Source: Enterocloster lavalensis (GTDB lineage Bacteria; Bacillota; Clostridia; Lachnospirales; Lachnospiraceae). Taken from it: a stretch of DNA of 64,000 nucleotides. Below are positions 17,277-24,812 of the stretch, piece by piece (within the stretch, counting starts at the first letter, position 1; each line of letters opens with the position of its first letter). Location: positions 64,965 to 128,964 of the forward strand of contig NZ_CABJCG010000009.1 in the NCBI RefSeq assembly GCF_902364025.1. The letters are read 5' to 3'. Below the pieces are notes generated by a model, which did not search any database, was not told where the DNA came from, and saw only the letters and a program-made list of their open reading frames with translations. The position numbers and the translations under genes were made by a program.

Positions 17277-18342
17277 GCTACAAAACGTGGTAAAGAATTA
17301 CGGCAGAACGCCTGTGCTGGGCGGTGTCAGCATGGAGGTGAAGGAAGGGGAAATCATCAGCGTGCTGGGGCCTTCGGGCTGCGGAAAATCCACGCTTTTG
17401 CGCATCATTGCCGGTATACTGCCCCTGGATCAGGGACTGGTGCGGATCCGCGGGCGGGAGGTTTCGGACAAGCGCCGCACGCTTCCCCCGGAAAAACGGG
17501 GGATCAACATGGTATTTCAGGACTTCGCGCTCTGGCCCCACATGAAGGTGGAGGACAATATTACCTATGGTCTGAAGGTGGGGAAAGTGGATCCGGCGGA
17601 GTGCAGGAAACGGGTGGAGGAGATTGCAGGCCTGCTGCATCTGGACGGGCTGATGTCGCGATATCCTGCGGAGCTCTCCGGCGGCCAGCAGCAGCGTGTG
17701 GCCATCGCGCGGGCGCTGGTGACCAAGCCGTCCATTCTTCTGTTGGACGAGCCGCTTTGCAACCTGGACGTGCAGCTGCGCATCGAGATGCGCACGGAGA
17801 TGTCCTATCTGTTTCACAAGCTGAAAACCACGGTGTTTCATGTGACCCACGACCCGTCGGAAGCCTTTGCTATGGCGGACCGGATCATTATCATGAACCG
17901 GGGCAGGATCGATCAGGCGGATAAGCCGCGCACCTGTTATCTCAGGCCGGGGACCGCGCTGGTGGCCGGACTTCTGGGCGCGGGAAACAGGCTGAAACGG
18001 GCGGTTTTGGAGAGCGGAACGGTGGGGGATACCTGCCGTGTGAGAATTGGCCAGGACATTGTGGAAGGAATGTATTTCCCGGGAGAGGGCCGCGGGGATT
18101 TGTCCTGCCAGGTGCGTTTTAGGCCTGAGGACTGCAGGTGGAGCAGCGTCAGGGGAGAGAACTGTTTTGCGGTCACGGTGATGATGTCCACCTTCGAGGG
18201 CGGTTTCTACCGCATCAAAACCCGGACAATGGACGGGGACGAACTGTGTTTTCTGCACAGCGGGCCGATTGAGGAACAAGAGTCCGGTTATATCGAAGTG
18301 GAGAGGGAGAAGCTGTATGTATATGGATCGGCTGATTGTTAA
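17260..18342 (+). CDS. ABC importer ATPase
   Basis: A 360-residue ATPase with Walker A GPSGCGKST (near 40), the Q-loop VFQDFALWPHM, signature LSGGQQQRVAIARAL, Walker B ILLLDEPLCNLD, and switch His in VTHDPSEA, followed by a C-terminal TOBE-like regulatory domain. This is the CUT1/FbpC type that powers the fused permease upstream. Start at 17260 after GAAAGAGG; the end overlaps the hydrolase gene by 26 bases, implying translational coupling of all four genes. Confidence 0.92.
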   Translation: MQTILELQNVVKNYGRTPVLGGVSMEVKEGEIISVLGPSGCGKSTLLRIIAGILPLDQGLVRIRGREVSDKRRTLPPEKRGINMVFQDFALWPHMKVEDNITYGLKVGKVDPAECRKRVEEIAGLLHLDGLMSRYPAELSGGQQQRVAIARALVTKPSILLLDEPLCNLDVQLRIEMRTEMSYLFHKLKTTVFHVTHDPSEAFAMADRIIIMNRGRIDQADKPRTCYLRPGTALVAGLLGAGNRLKRAVLESGTVGDTCRVRIGQDIVEGMYFPGEGRGDLSCQVRFRPEDCRWSSVRGENCFAVTVMMSTFEGGFYRIKTRTMDGDELCFLHSGPIEEQESGYIEVEREKLYVYGSADC

Positions 18343-19438
18343 AGGTGGGTATGGGGAGCACGGGCGGAGCTGCTTTTTGGTACCCTTTGCTCAGGGGCGG
18401 TATTATATGCTGGACTGCGGAATCATGGACACGGACGAAAATCCCTGGCCGGAGGTGGAGACGGAGCTTTTGGAGAGAACGGAATATCTGTTTCTGAGCC
18501 ATTGTCACAAGGATCACAGCGGAGCGTTTTCAAGGCTGGTTTCCCGGGGCTTTCGGGGGTGGCTGGTGGCAGCCGGGGCTACTGTGGAGTTGGCCGGGAT
18601 CTGTTACAACAAGGTGATCCAGGCGGATCCGCTGTCCGCCTGGCCTATGGGACTGGGGCGGGAGCTGCATTTTTCCTGCGGAAGGAGCGGACACTGCGTT
18701 GGCGGCCTATGGTTTCATATATGGGATTCGGGAAAAAGTTGTTTTTATTCCGGGGATTATCAGCCCGGACCGCTGGCATTTGCCGTGGACCAGGTGAAGG
18801 GGCGGAGGGCGGATCTGGCGATCGTGGACTGCGCTCACCCGGCCACGCAGGAGGATGCACGGGCTCTACGGAGCCGGATTTTGGAATGGATCGGCCCCTG
18901 CCTTGCCGCCGGCCGCCGGGTGGTTCTGCCGCTGCCCAGGTATGGCCGTGGACTGGAGCTGATTGCGCTGATAAAGGAGAATTTTCCGCAGGTTGCGATC
19001 GCCGCGGATCAGGGGTTCGCCGCGGCTGCGGAACAGATGTGTGGATACGGTCAGTGGCTGCGCGCAGGGAAAGAGGAGCAGATTCGTGCGTTCCTGGAGG
19101 AACAGCCGGAGGAACGGTTGGAGCGGGACAGATATGATGTTCTGCTGCTGGGGGACGCCCATCTGGAGCAGGAGCGCTGCAGGAGTCTGGCGGAGCGGGA
19201 TTTGGCGCGGGGTGGTCTTGTGATCATTACGGGCAGAGTGAAGCCAGGCGGTTTCGTACAGACGCTTTTGGATGGAAAGAGGGCGGTCCGGGCGCATTTT
19301 CCCCACCATCAGAGTATGGGGGATTTTATGGCGCTGCTGGAGCAAAATGACTTTCAGACCGTGGTGCCCTTTCACAATGGCCGCCAGGAGCTTTATTTTC
19401 AGGTTGCCGGAATCGGGTCGAAGAGGGAGTTGGGATGA
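18317..19438 (+). CDS. Metallo-beta-lactamase-fold hydrolase, beta-CASP-like
   Basis: A 373-residue protein. The metal site motif SHCHKDHSG (near 60) gives H-x-H-x-D-H; a later GDYQPG supplies the bridging Asp. The second half resembles the beta-CASP/RMMBL arrangement of Cft2/YSH1-like RNA-processing exonucleases, ending in HHQSMGDF and PFHNG where such proteins have their last metal ligands. The start at 18317 (MYMDRL) follows GGGAGA and lies inside the ATPase gene. Why a nuclease-like or esterase-like hydrolase should be coupled to an importer is unclear; it may process the imported compound. Confidence 0.78.
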   Translation: MYMDRLIVKGGYGEHGRSCFLVPFAQGRYYMLDCGIMDTDENPWPEVETELLERTEYLFLSHCHKDHSGAFSRLVSRGFRGWLVAAGATVELAGICYNKVIQADPLSAWPMGLGRELHFSCGRSGHCVGGLWFHIWDSGKSCFYSGDYQPGPLAFAVDQVKGRRADLAIVDCAHPATQEDARALRSRILEWIGPCLAAGRRVVLPLPRYGRGLELIALIKENFPQVAIAADQGFAAAAEQMCGYGQWLRAGKEEQIRAFLEEQPEERLERDRYDVLLLGDAHLEQERCRSLAERDLARGGLVIITGRVKPGGFVQTLLDGKRAVRAHFPHHQSMGDFMALLEQNDFQTVVPFHNGRQELYFQVAGIGSKRELG

Positions 19439-19491
19439 CGGGCAGAACAAGATGGCGGCTGCGGTAGGGTGAATCCGGAATGTTGCGGTAT

Positions 19492-19521
19492 GCGGGGAGA
19501 TCATAATCCCCGCTTTTTTTT
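19492..19521 (+). terminator. Strong terminator of the ABC importer operon
   Basis: GCGGGGA (19492-19498) pairs with TCCCCGC (19507-19513) across an 8-base loop and is followed by eight T residues (19514-19521). Confidence 0.9.
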
Positions 19522-19583
19522 GTGCGTGAAATTTGTGGAGGGGAACGGGTGTGAAAATAATTCAAATTTTGTGGTAAGTATAG

Positions 19584-19702
19584 TATAATAAGGAAACGTA
19601 GCTCTTATCATCGACCTTGCGGTCAATGACAAGGTATAATAAGGAAACGTAGCCCTTATCATCGACCTTGCGGTCAATGATAAAGTATAATAAGGAAACG
19701 TA
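19584..19702 (+). repeat. 51-bp tandem hairpin repeat, 2.3 copies
   Basis: TATAATAAGGAAACGTA begins at 19584, 19635 and 19686, a period of 51. Between the copies is an imperfect palindrome with inner stem GACC-TTGC-GGTC and outer arms TTATCAT/ATGAYAA. The array ends about 37 bases before the ATG at 19739 and each copy contains a perfect -10-like TATAAT. A related array with 50-base period lies at 43851-43967 on the other strand, also just upstream of a gene in the same direction. Confidence 0.85.
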
Positions 19703-19738
19703 GCCAGCACACAAAACCATTCAGAGGAGGAGGACGGC

Positions 19739-20305
19739 ATGAAAATTGCAGTGATCGGGTATGCGGCGTCGGGGAAATCTACGTTGGCGGCGAGGCTGGG
19801 GGAGATGACGGGGTGTCCGGTGCTGTTTTTGGACAAGGTTCAGTTTGTGCCGGGCTGGCAGGAGCGGGACCGGGCGGAGGCCCGGGGAATGGTGGAGGAC
19901 TTTTTGAACGAGAACCGGGAACGGGGCTGGGTGATCGATGGAAATTACGCGAATTTCCACCAGGAGCGCAGAATGGCGGAGGCGGATTTGATTTTCTTTA
20001 TGGATTTTCCACGCCGGGTCTGCCTGCCTCAGGCGCTGTACCGGAACTGGAAATATAAAGGCCGCGCCCGGGAGAGCATTGCCGAGGGCTGCGACGAGAA
20101 AATGGACCTGGAATTTCTGATGTGGATTCTGCGGGACGGGCGGAGCCGGGAGCGCAGGCAGCAGTTCCGGGATTTGATGGAGCGGTACCCGCGCAAGGTG
20201 GTGGTCTTAAAACGCCACCGGGACGCCCGGCGCTGCCTGGAATTTCTGGACCGGGTTCTGGCGGGAGAGACAGGGAAAATAACAGGAAACGAGGAATTTC
20301 GATGA
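19739..20305 (+). CDS. P-loop kinase of the DNA-topology-modulation/adenylate kinase-like family
   Basis: A 188-residue P-loop NTPase with Walker A GYAASGKST (7-15) at the very N-terminus, LDKVQFVPGW near 35, VIDGNY near 65 and an Arg-rich lid (RRQQFRDLMERYP). This matches the FlaR-like small P-loop family often named DNA topology modulation protein; the biochemical role is not known and a nucleotide or small-molecule kinase is as likely. It is preceded by the hairpin repeat and a strong GGAGGAGGA site and overlaps the next gene by 4 bases (ATGA). Confidence 0.75.
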   Translation: MKIAVIGYAASGKSTLAARLGEMTGCPVLFLDKVQFVPGWQERDRAEARGMVEDFLNENRERGWVIDGNYANFHQERRMAEADLIFFMDFPRRVCLPQALYRNWKYKGRARESIAEGCDEKMDLEFLMWILRDGRSRERRQQFRDLMERYPRKVVVLKRHRDARRCLEFLDRVLAGETGKITGNEEFR

Positions 20306-21909
20306 GGCGGGAGGAACGGCTGATCAGCCGCCTGAAGGCGTACAATGAGACGGATATGTACCCATTTCACATGCCCGGGCACAAGCGCCTGGCCGGGGCG
20401 GAGGACGGGGAAACGGGAGAGCTGGAATTTCCCAATCCGTTCACCGTGGATATCACGGAGATCGAAGGGTTTGACAATCTGCACCACCCGGAGGGGATTC
20501 TGCGGGAATCCATGGAGTGGGCGGCCGGCGTTTACGGGGCGGACCGGACGTACTATCTGGTGAACGGCAGCAGCGGCGGGATTCTGGCGGCCATCAGCGC
20601 GGCGGCGGGATTTGAGAGTCGGATTCTGACGGCGCGCAACTGCCATAAGTCGGTGTATCATGCGGTGTATCTGAACCGGTTGAAGCCGGTGTATCTGTAT
20701 CCACAGACCGTGCCCGGATTGGGGATACAGGGCGGGATATTGCCGGAGGATGTGGAAAAGTCGCTCAGGCAGTACCCGGATACCCGGGCGGTGATGGTGG
20801 TATCCCCAACTTACGACGGAATTGTGTCCGATATCCACAAAATTGCGGAGATTGTCCACCGGGCTGGGCTGCCGCTGATTGTGGATGAAGCCCACGGGGC
20901 GCATTTCCGGTATGGGCGGGAGTTTCCGCAATCGGCGCTGGAACTGGGGGCGGACCTGGTGATTCAGAGTATTCACAAGACGTTGCCCAGCCTGACCCAG
21001 ACGGCGCTGTTGCATGTGAATTTGAACCGGGACAAGGGCGGACCCTTTGTGGATATTGGCCGCCTGGAACGTTTTTTGCAGATTTATCAGAGCAGCAGCC
21101 CGTCCTATGTGTTGATGGCGTCCATCGAGAATGCCGTCTGGCTCATGGAACGGCTGCGCCTGGACCGGGGCGCGCCCGGAAATGCCATCGACCGCTATAT
21201 GGAGCGGATGGGGCGGCTGCGGGAAAATCTGAGCAAAATGCGGTGCCTGCGCCTGGCCGGGAAATGGCTGAAAGGCAGCTGCGGCGTGTGGGACACGGAT
21301 ATGTCCAAGGTGGTGATCTCCACTGCCGGAACGGGAATGACCGGGACTGAGCTGGACGGGATTCTGCGGGAAACCTATCATCTGGAGATGGAAATGTGCG
21401 GGCCGGAGTACGCCACCGCGATCACGTCGGTGATGGACAGCGGGGAAGGATTGGACCGGCTGGAAGCGGCGGTGATGGAGATTGACCGGGAGCTGGCGCA
21501 GGAATTGGGGAAAACTGAGCATATAGGTGCGGGCCGCGGGGCTTCCGCCAGCGGGCCGGACGCTGCCGCAAACATGCTTAACGCCGGCCCCACGCCCGTC
21601 GGAACGGGGTCTCCCGGAGCCGCCCAGGATTCCACCCCTTTCCCCCGCCTCCGCAGCCTGATGCCCATCGCTTCCGCTATGGACAAAGACCTGGAGCGGG
21701 TGGCGCTGCGGGAGAGCGGCGGGCGCATTTCCGGCGAGTATATTTACATTTACCCGCCGGGGATTCCCATTGTGGCGCCGGGTGAGGAGATAAGCGGGGA
21801 GGCCCTGGACCTGGTGCTCCGCTTTATGGAACAGGGACTTCCGGTGCAGGGGCCCCAGGACCGCGCGCTGGAATGGCTGCTCGTGGTGAGACAGAATATT
21901 GACAGATAG
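20302..21909 (+). CDS. Orn/Lys/Arg decarboxylase-family PLP enzyme
   Basis: A 535-residue fold-type I decarboxylase of the short Gram-positive (YaaO/SpeA-like) type. N-terminal motif FHMPGHKR (22-29); VDEAHGAH (194-201) with the PLP-binding Asp195 and stacking His198; PLP lysine K226 in SIHKTLPSLTQT. Residues about 415-460 form a Gly/Ala/Pro-rich linker unlike the rest of the protein, before the small C-terminal domain ending in IYIYPPGIPIVAPGE. It likely decarboxylates arginine, lysine or ornithine. Start at 20302 overlaps the P-loop gene by 4 bases. Confidence 0.88.
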   Translation: MRREERLISRLKAYNETDMYPFHMPGHKRLAGAEDGETGELEFPNPFTVDITEIEGFDNLHHPEGILRESMEWAAGVYGADRTYYLVNGSSGGILAAISAAAGFESRILTARNCHKSVYHAVYLNRLKPVYLYPQTVPGLGIQGGILPEDVEKSLRQYPDTRAVMVVSPTYDGIVSDIHKIAEIVHRAGLPLIVDEAHGAHFRYGREFPQSALELGADLVIQSIHKTLPSLTQTALLHVNLNRDKGGPFVDIGRLERFLQIYQSSSPSYVLMASIENAVWLMERLRLDRGAPGNAIDRYMERMGRLRENLSKMRCLRLAGKWLKGSCGVWDTDMSKVVISTAGTGMTGTELDGILRETYHLEMEMCGPEYATAITSVMDSGEGLDRLEAAVMEIDRELAQELGKTEHIGAGRGASASGPDAAANMLNAGPTPVGTGSPGAAQDSTPFPRLRSLMPIASAMDKDLERVALRESGGRISGEYIYIYPPGIPIVAPGEEISGEALDLVLRFMEQGLPVQGPQDRALEWLLVVRQNIDR

Positions 21910-21922
21910 GAAAACAGTGAAA

Positions 21923-22534
21923 ATGGGAAAGATTTTTTATGTGATGGGAAAGAGCGCTTCGGGCAAGGACACCATATTCAAGCGCTTGTGCAACCGCCTG
22001 AGCGGCTACAGAACTGTGAAAATGTACACCACCCGGCCCATCCGGGACGGGGAACACAACGGCGTGGAGTATTTTTTTGTGGACCAGGCGTTTTTGGAGG
22101 AGACCCGCAAAAACGGCACCCTGATCGAGTGCAGGACGTATCAGACGGTCTACGGTCCCTGGAGCTATTTCACAGTGGACGACGGGCAGATCGATCTGGC
22201 GCGGGGTAATTACCTGATGATGGGCACGCTTGAGTCCTATGAGGAGCTTCAGACGTATTACGGGCCGTCCGCCCTGGTGCCGGTGTACATTTGCGTGGAG
22301 GACGGACTGAGGCTGGAGCGGGCCATCGCCCGGGAGCGGGAGCAGGCGGTGCCCAAATACAAGGAGCTTTGCAGGCGTTTTCTGGCTGACGAGGAGGATT
22401 TTAAGGAAGAAAATCTCCTGCGGTGCGGCATCACAAAGCAGTACGAGAACCTGGAACTGGAAACGTGTATTGAGCAGATTGTGCGGGATATCCTGGCGGA
22501 GAGCGGGGAACCCGGCAGCGGGAAGGAGCGTTGA
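21923..22534 (+). CDS. Guanylate kinase-like P-loop protein
   Basis: A 203-residue protein with Walker A MGKSASGKDT (8-17) and the guanylate-kinase GMP-site context MYTTRPIRDGEHNGVEYFFV, but with a longer, Lys/Glu-rich C-terminus. In Clostridia such gmk-like genes commonly sit beside Orn/Lys/Arg decarboxylase genes, as here. GTG at 21917 is an alternative start with better ribosome-site spacing (AGGAAA at 21908). It overlaps nothing and is 4 bases from the next gene. It may be a second guanylate kinase or a kinase of another substrate. Confidence 0.78.
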   Translation: MGKIFYVMGKSASGKDTIFKRLCNRLSGYRTVKMYTTRPIRDGEHNGVEYFFVDQAFLEETRKNGTLIECRTYQTVYGPWSYFTVDDGQIDLARGNYLMMGTLESYEELQTYYGPSALVPVYICVEDGLRLERAIAREREQAVPKYKELCRRFLADEEDFKEENLLRCGITKQYENLELETCIEQIVRDILAESGEPGSGKER

Positions 22535-22537
22535 ATC

Positions 22538-23518
22538 ATGCGATGGGGAATACTGGCGACGGGATCGATTGCCAACAAATTTGCGCTGACGGTGTGCAGC
22601 ATGGACAGCCGGGAGGCGTCCCTTGCGGCGGTGGGGTCCAGGAAAATGGATTCCGCCCGGGAGTTTGCGGAAAAGTACCATATTCCGGCCTTTTACGATT
22701 CCTACGAGGCCATGGTCGCGGACCCGCAGGTGGAGGCCGTCTACATTTCCACACCCAACAATATGCACTATGAGAATTGTAAAATGTGCCTGAACGCGGG
22801 AAAACACGTGCTCTGTGAGAAGCCCTTTACCACCGGCGTGGCCCAGGCGGAGGAGCTTTACCGGCTGGCAGAGGAGAAGGGACTTTTCATCATGGAAGCG
22901 TTTTGGATCCGCTTCCTGCCCCAGCTCCAGCACATGATGGGGCTGATCGCCCAGGGCGTGATCGGGGAGGTGCGCCACGCGCGCTGCGAGTACGGATTTA
23001 TCGCCCAGGGGGCCAGAAAAATCCGGAAGTTCAACTCCGATCTGGGCGGCGGAGCGCTGCTGGATATCGGCATCTACAACCTGGGCTTTCTGCACATGGT
23101 GATGGGGCAGGCCCCGGTTTCATTTGAGTCCAATGTCCACATGAGTGAGTACGGAACCGATGATTTCAGCGCTGTTTCCCTGACCTATCCGGGCGGAAGG
23201 AGCGCCCACGCCGTGCAGGCCATCGGCATGGACCTGGGGCGCGCCGCGGCTGTGTTCGGAACCAGGGGAGCCATCTGGCTGCCGGACTTTCAGATGGCCC
23301 GGACCATGACTGTAACCCCCTACGGAGGCCAGCCCTACGAGGTGTCGCTTCCCTGGGAGATCAACGGCTTTGAGTATCAGATCCGGGAGGTGGACCGGTG
23401 CGTGCGCGCGGGAATGAACACCAGCGATATTTTAAAGCCCGCAGACAGCCTGACGGTGCTGCGGCTTATGGATGAGATACGGGAGTCCTGGGGGATGAAA
23501 TTCAGCTACGAAACGTGA
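22538..23518 (+). CDS. Gfo/Idh/MocA-family oxidoreductase
   Basis: A 326-residue NAD(P)-dependent dehydrogenase. The Rossmann domain begins immediately (WGILATGSIANKF, a GxGxxA-like variant), CEKPFT (about 91-96) provides the conserved Lys, and the C-terminal half has the alpha/beta substrate domain with LLDIGIYNLGF. It looks closest to the dihydrodiol dehydrogenase-like subgroup acting on sugars or cyclic polyols. Three bases after the kinase gene, with GGAAGGAG, so it is in the same operon; a metabolic link to the decarboxylase is not evident. Confidence 0.87.
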   Translation: MRWGILATGSIANKFALTVCSMDSREASLAAVGSRKMDSAREFAEKYHIPAFYDSYEAMVADPQVEAVYISTPNNMHYENCKMCLNAGKHVLCEKPFTTGVAQAEELYRLAEEKGLFIMEAFWIRFLPQLQHMMGLIAQGVIGEVRHARCEYGFIAQGARKIRKFNSDLGGGALLDIGIYNLGFLHMVMGQAPVSFESNVHMSEYGTDDFSAVSLTYPGGRSAHAVQAIGMDLGRAAAVFGTRGAIWLPDFQMARTMTVTPYGGQPYEVSLPWEINGFEYQIREVDRCVRAGMNTSDILKPADSLTVLRLMDEIRESWGMKFSYET

Positions 23519-23569
23519 GGCGACAAGCAAAAGCGGCGATAAGAACTTGATAAGATGGCAAGGTGTCAC

Positions 23570-23598
23570 TTGAAATATTGGACGATTGCGCATATAAT
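23570..23598 (+). promoter_or_regulatory. Promoter of the LysR gene at 23674
   Basis: TTGAAA (23570-23575), 17-base spacer and a perfect TATAAT (23593-23598), about 75 bases upstream of the start codon. Confidence 0.75.
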
Positions 23599-23673
23599 GG
23601 TGATTATTATGGACGGAGTAAATGGGAGTTTACCCCGTCCTTGGTGTAGAAGAACGGCAGGGAGGAGGGTGCT

Positions 23674-24576
23674 ATGCAATTACGGGATATCCACTATGTG
23701 CTGGCGGCTGCGGACGAGGGGAGCTTTTCAAAGGCGGCGGTCAAGGTTCATGTGAGCCAGCCCGCGCTGAGCCAGCTGATTCAGCGCCTGGAGGATGAAT
23801 TGGGGGTAAAGTTATTTGTCAGGAAAAGCAACCGGGTGACTCTGACACCGGCGGGGAAGATTTTTTATGAGGACGGAAAGGTGATTCTGGCGCTGAGCGA
23901 TCAGTTGATTCACAAGATGAATGATTTCCAGAGCCTGAAAAAGGGCGAGCTGACCATTTCCGTGTCCCCGTTTTATCAGAAGTGCTATCTGTTGGGAGTG
24001 CTCTCGGAGTTTCAGAAGCGGCATTTTGGCATCAAGGTGCGGATTGTGGACGCGTTTTCCAGCGATTCGGAGACGCTTCTGGTGCAGGGCCAGGTGGATC
24101 TGGCTTTTGTGATGCTGCCCTATCAGAACAAATCCATCAAGTACGAGCGCGTGTTTGAGGAACAGATTTTTCTGGCGGTTCCCAGGCAGTTTGCGATCAA
24201 CCAGAAGCTGCCGGATCCGCAAGAGCGGCCCTGTACCATCGAGGATTTGAAGGTGCTAAAGGACGAGCCCTTTGTGATGTACGAGCACGGCAGGAGAATG
24301 TGGGGAAGTTCCATCGCTCTGTGCCGCAGCGCTGGGTTCGAACCCCGGGTGGCCTTTGAGTCCAACGTCTGCGAGAGCCTGAACGCCATGGTTGCCGGCG
24401 GGATGGGCGTGGGCTTCGTGCCGTCGGCCATCGACCGGGTCAAGGCCAGGTATGACAGCGTGATTTATTATCCAATCGACGATGAGAATGCGGTCAGAAC
24501 CCTGACCATCGGCTACATGGAGAAGAATATGACCAGCGCGGCCCGGGAGTTTGTCCGCGTGGTCAAGGGAAAATAA
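23674..24576 (+). CDS. LysR-family transcriptional regulator
   Basis: A 300-residue regulator. The N-terminal helix-turn-helix (GSFSKAAVKVHVSQPALSQLI, about 15-36; shown in part) is followed by a linker helix and an effector domain. Start preceded by GGGAGGAGG. It lies directly before the two aconitase-family genes, and a conserved LysR-type block occurs in front of both that operon and the TctC operon, so it is the natural candidate to control both. Its inducer is probably the carried polycarboxylate (inference). Confidence 0.92.
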   Translation: MQLRDIHYVLAAADEGSFSKAAVKVHVSQPALSQLIQRLEDELGVKLFVRKSNRVTLTPAGKIFYEDGKVILALSDQLIHKMNDFQSLKKGELTISVSPFYQKCYLLGVLSEFQKRHFGIKVRIVDAFSSDSETLLVQGQVDLAFVMLPYQNKSIKYERVFEEQIFLAVPRQFAINQKLPDPQERPCTIEDLKVLKDEPFVMYEHGRRMWGSSIALCRSAGFEPRVAFESNVCESLNAMVAGGMGVGFVPSAIDRVKARYDSVIYYPIDDENAVRTLTIGYMEKNMTSAAREFVRVVKGK

Positions 24577-24602
24577 TCGAATACGAGTTAGACGGGAAAA
24601 TG

Positions 24603-24643
24603 CCTTCCAGCGCCCAGACCGGGCGGATGGAGGGTGTTTTTTT
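24603..24643 (+). terminator. Terminator after the LysR gene
   Basis: An interrupted stem with core CGCCC/GGGCG and outer CC-TTCC/GG-AGG pairs, followed by TGTTTTTTT ending at 24643. Confidence 0.8.
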
Positions 24644-24699
24644 GTCCTGGAACCGGGCGGGGGATGGACATTTCCGGCCCGGGAACCCTCCTGTTTGCC

Positions 24700-24764
24700 A
24701 TAAGTTTATGTTATAGGCGAATTATTTATAAATATTTCCAATGCCATAGCTTTTATGGTACGCT
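24700..24764 (+). promoter_or_regulatory. LysR-type control region of the aconitase operon
   Basis: ATAA-N7-TTAT (24700-24714) followed by AAT-n-AT-n-TATAAATATTTCC ending at 24739. An almost identical block occurs at 28757-28797. In both cases TTTCC(A/T) could serve as a weak -35 followed after 18 bases by TACnnT (here TACGCT 24759-24764), as expected of an activator-dependent promoter. Confidence 0.55.
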
Positions 24765-24812
24765 GAGGGAAATGGTGATATTGAATAATTTACCGGAGAA
24801 GGAGCGTTATAA

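Larger units (their letters stand above)
19439..19738. other. 300-base gap with terminator and tandem repeat
   Basis: Contains the operon terminator (19492-19521) and the 51-base tandem repeat (19584-19702), then a GGAGGAGGA ribosome site for the next gene. No other gene is seen. Confidence 0.7.

Noticed and set aside
19584..19702. CRISPR-like direct repeats
   Set aside because: The units are contiguous with no variable spacers, there are fewer than three full copies, and no cas genes are in the window.
20029..21522. 497-codon minus-strand frame opposite the decarboxylase
   Set aside because: Shadow of the PLP decarboxylase; the sense strand carries all motifs.
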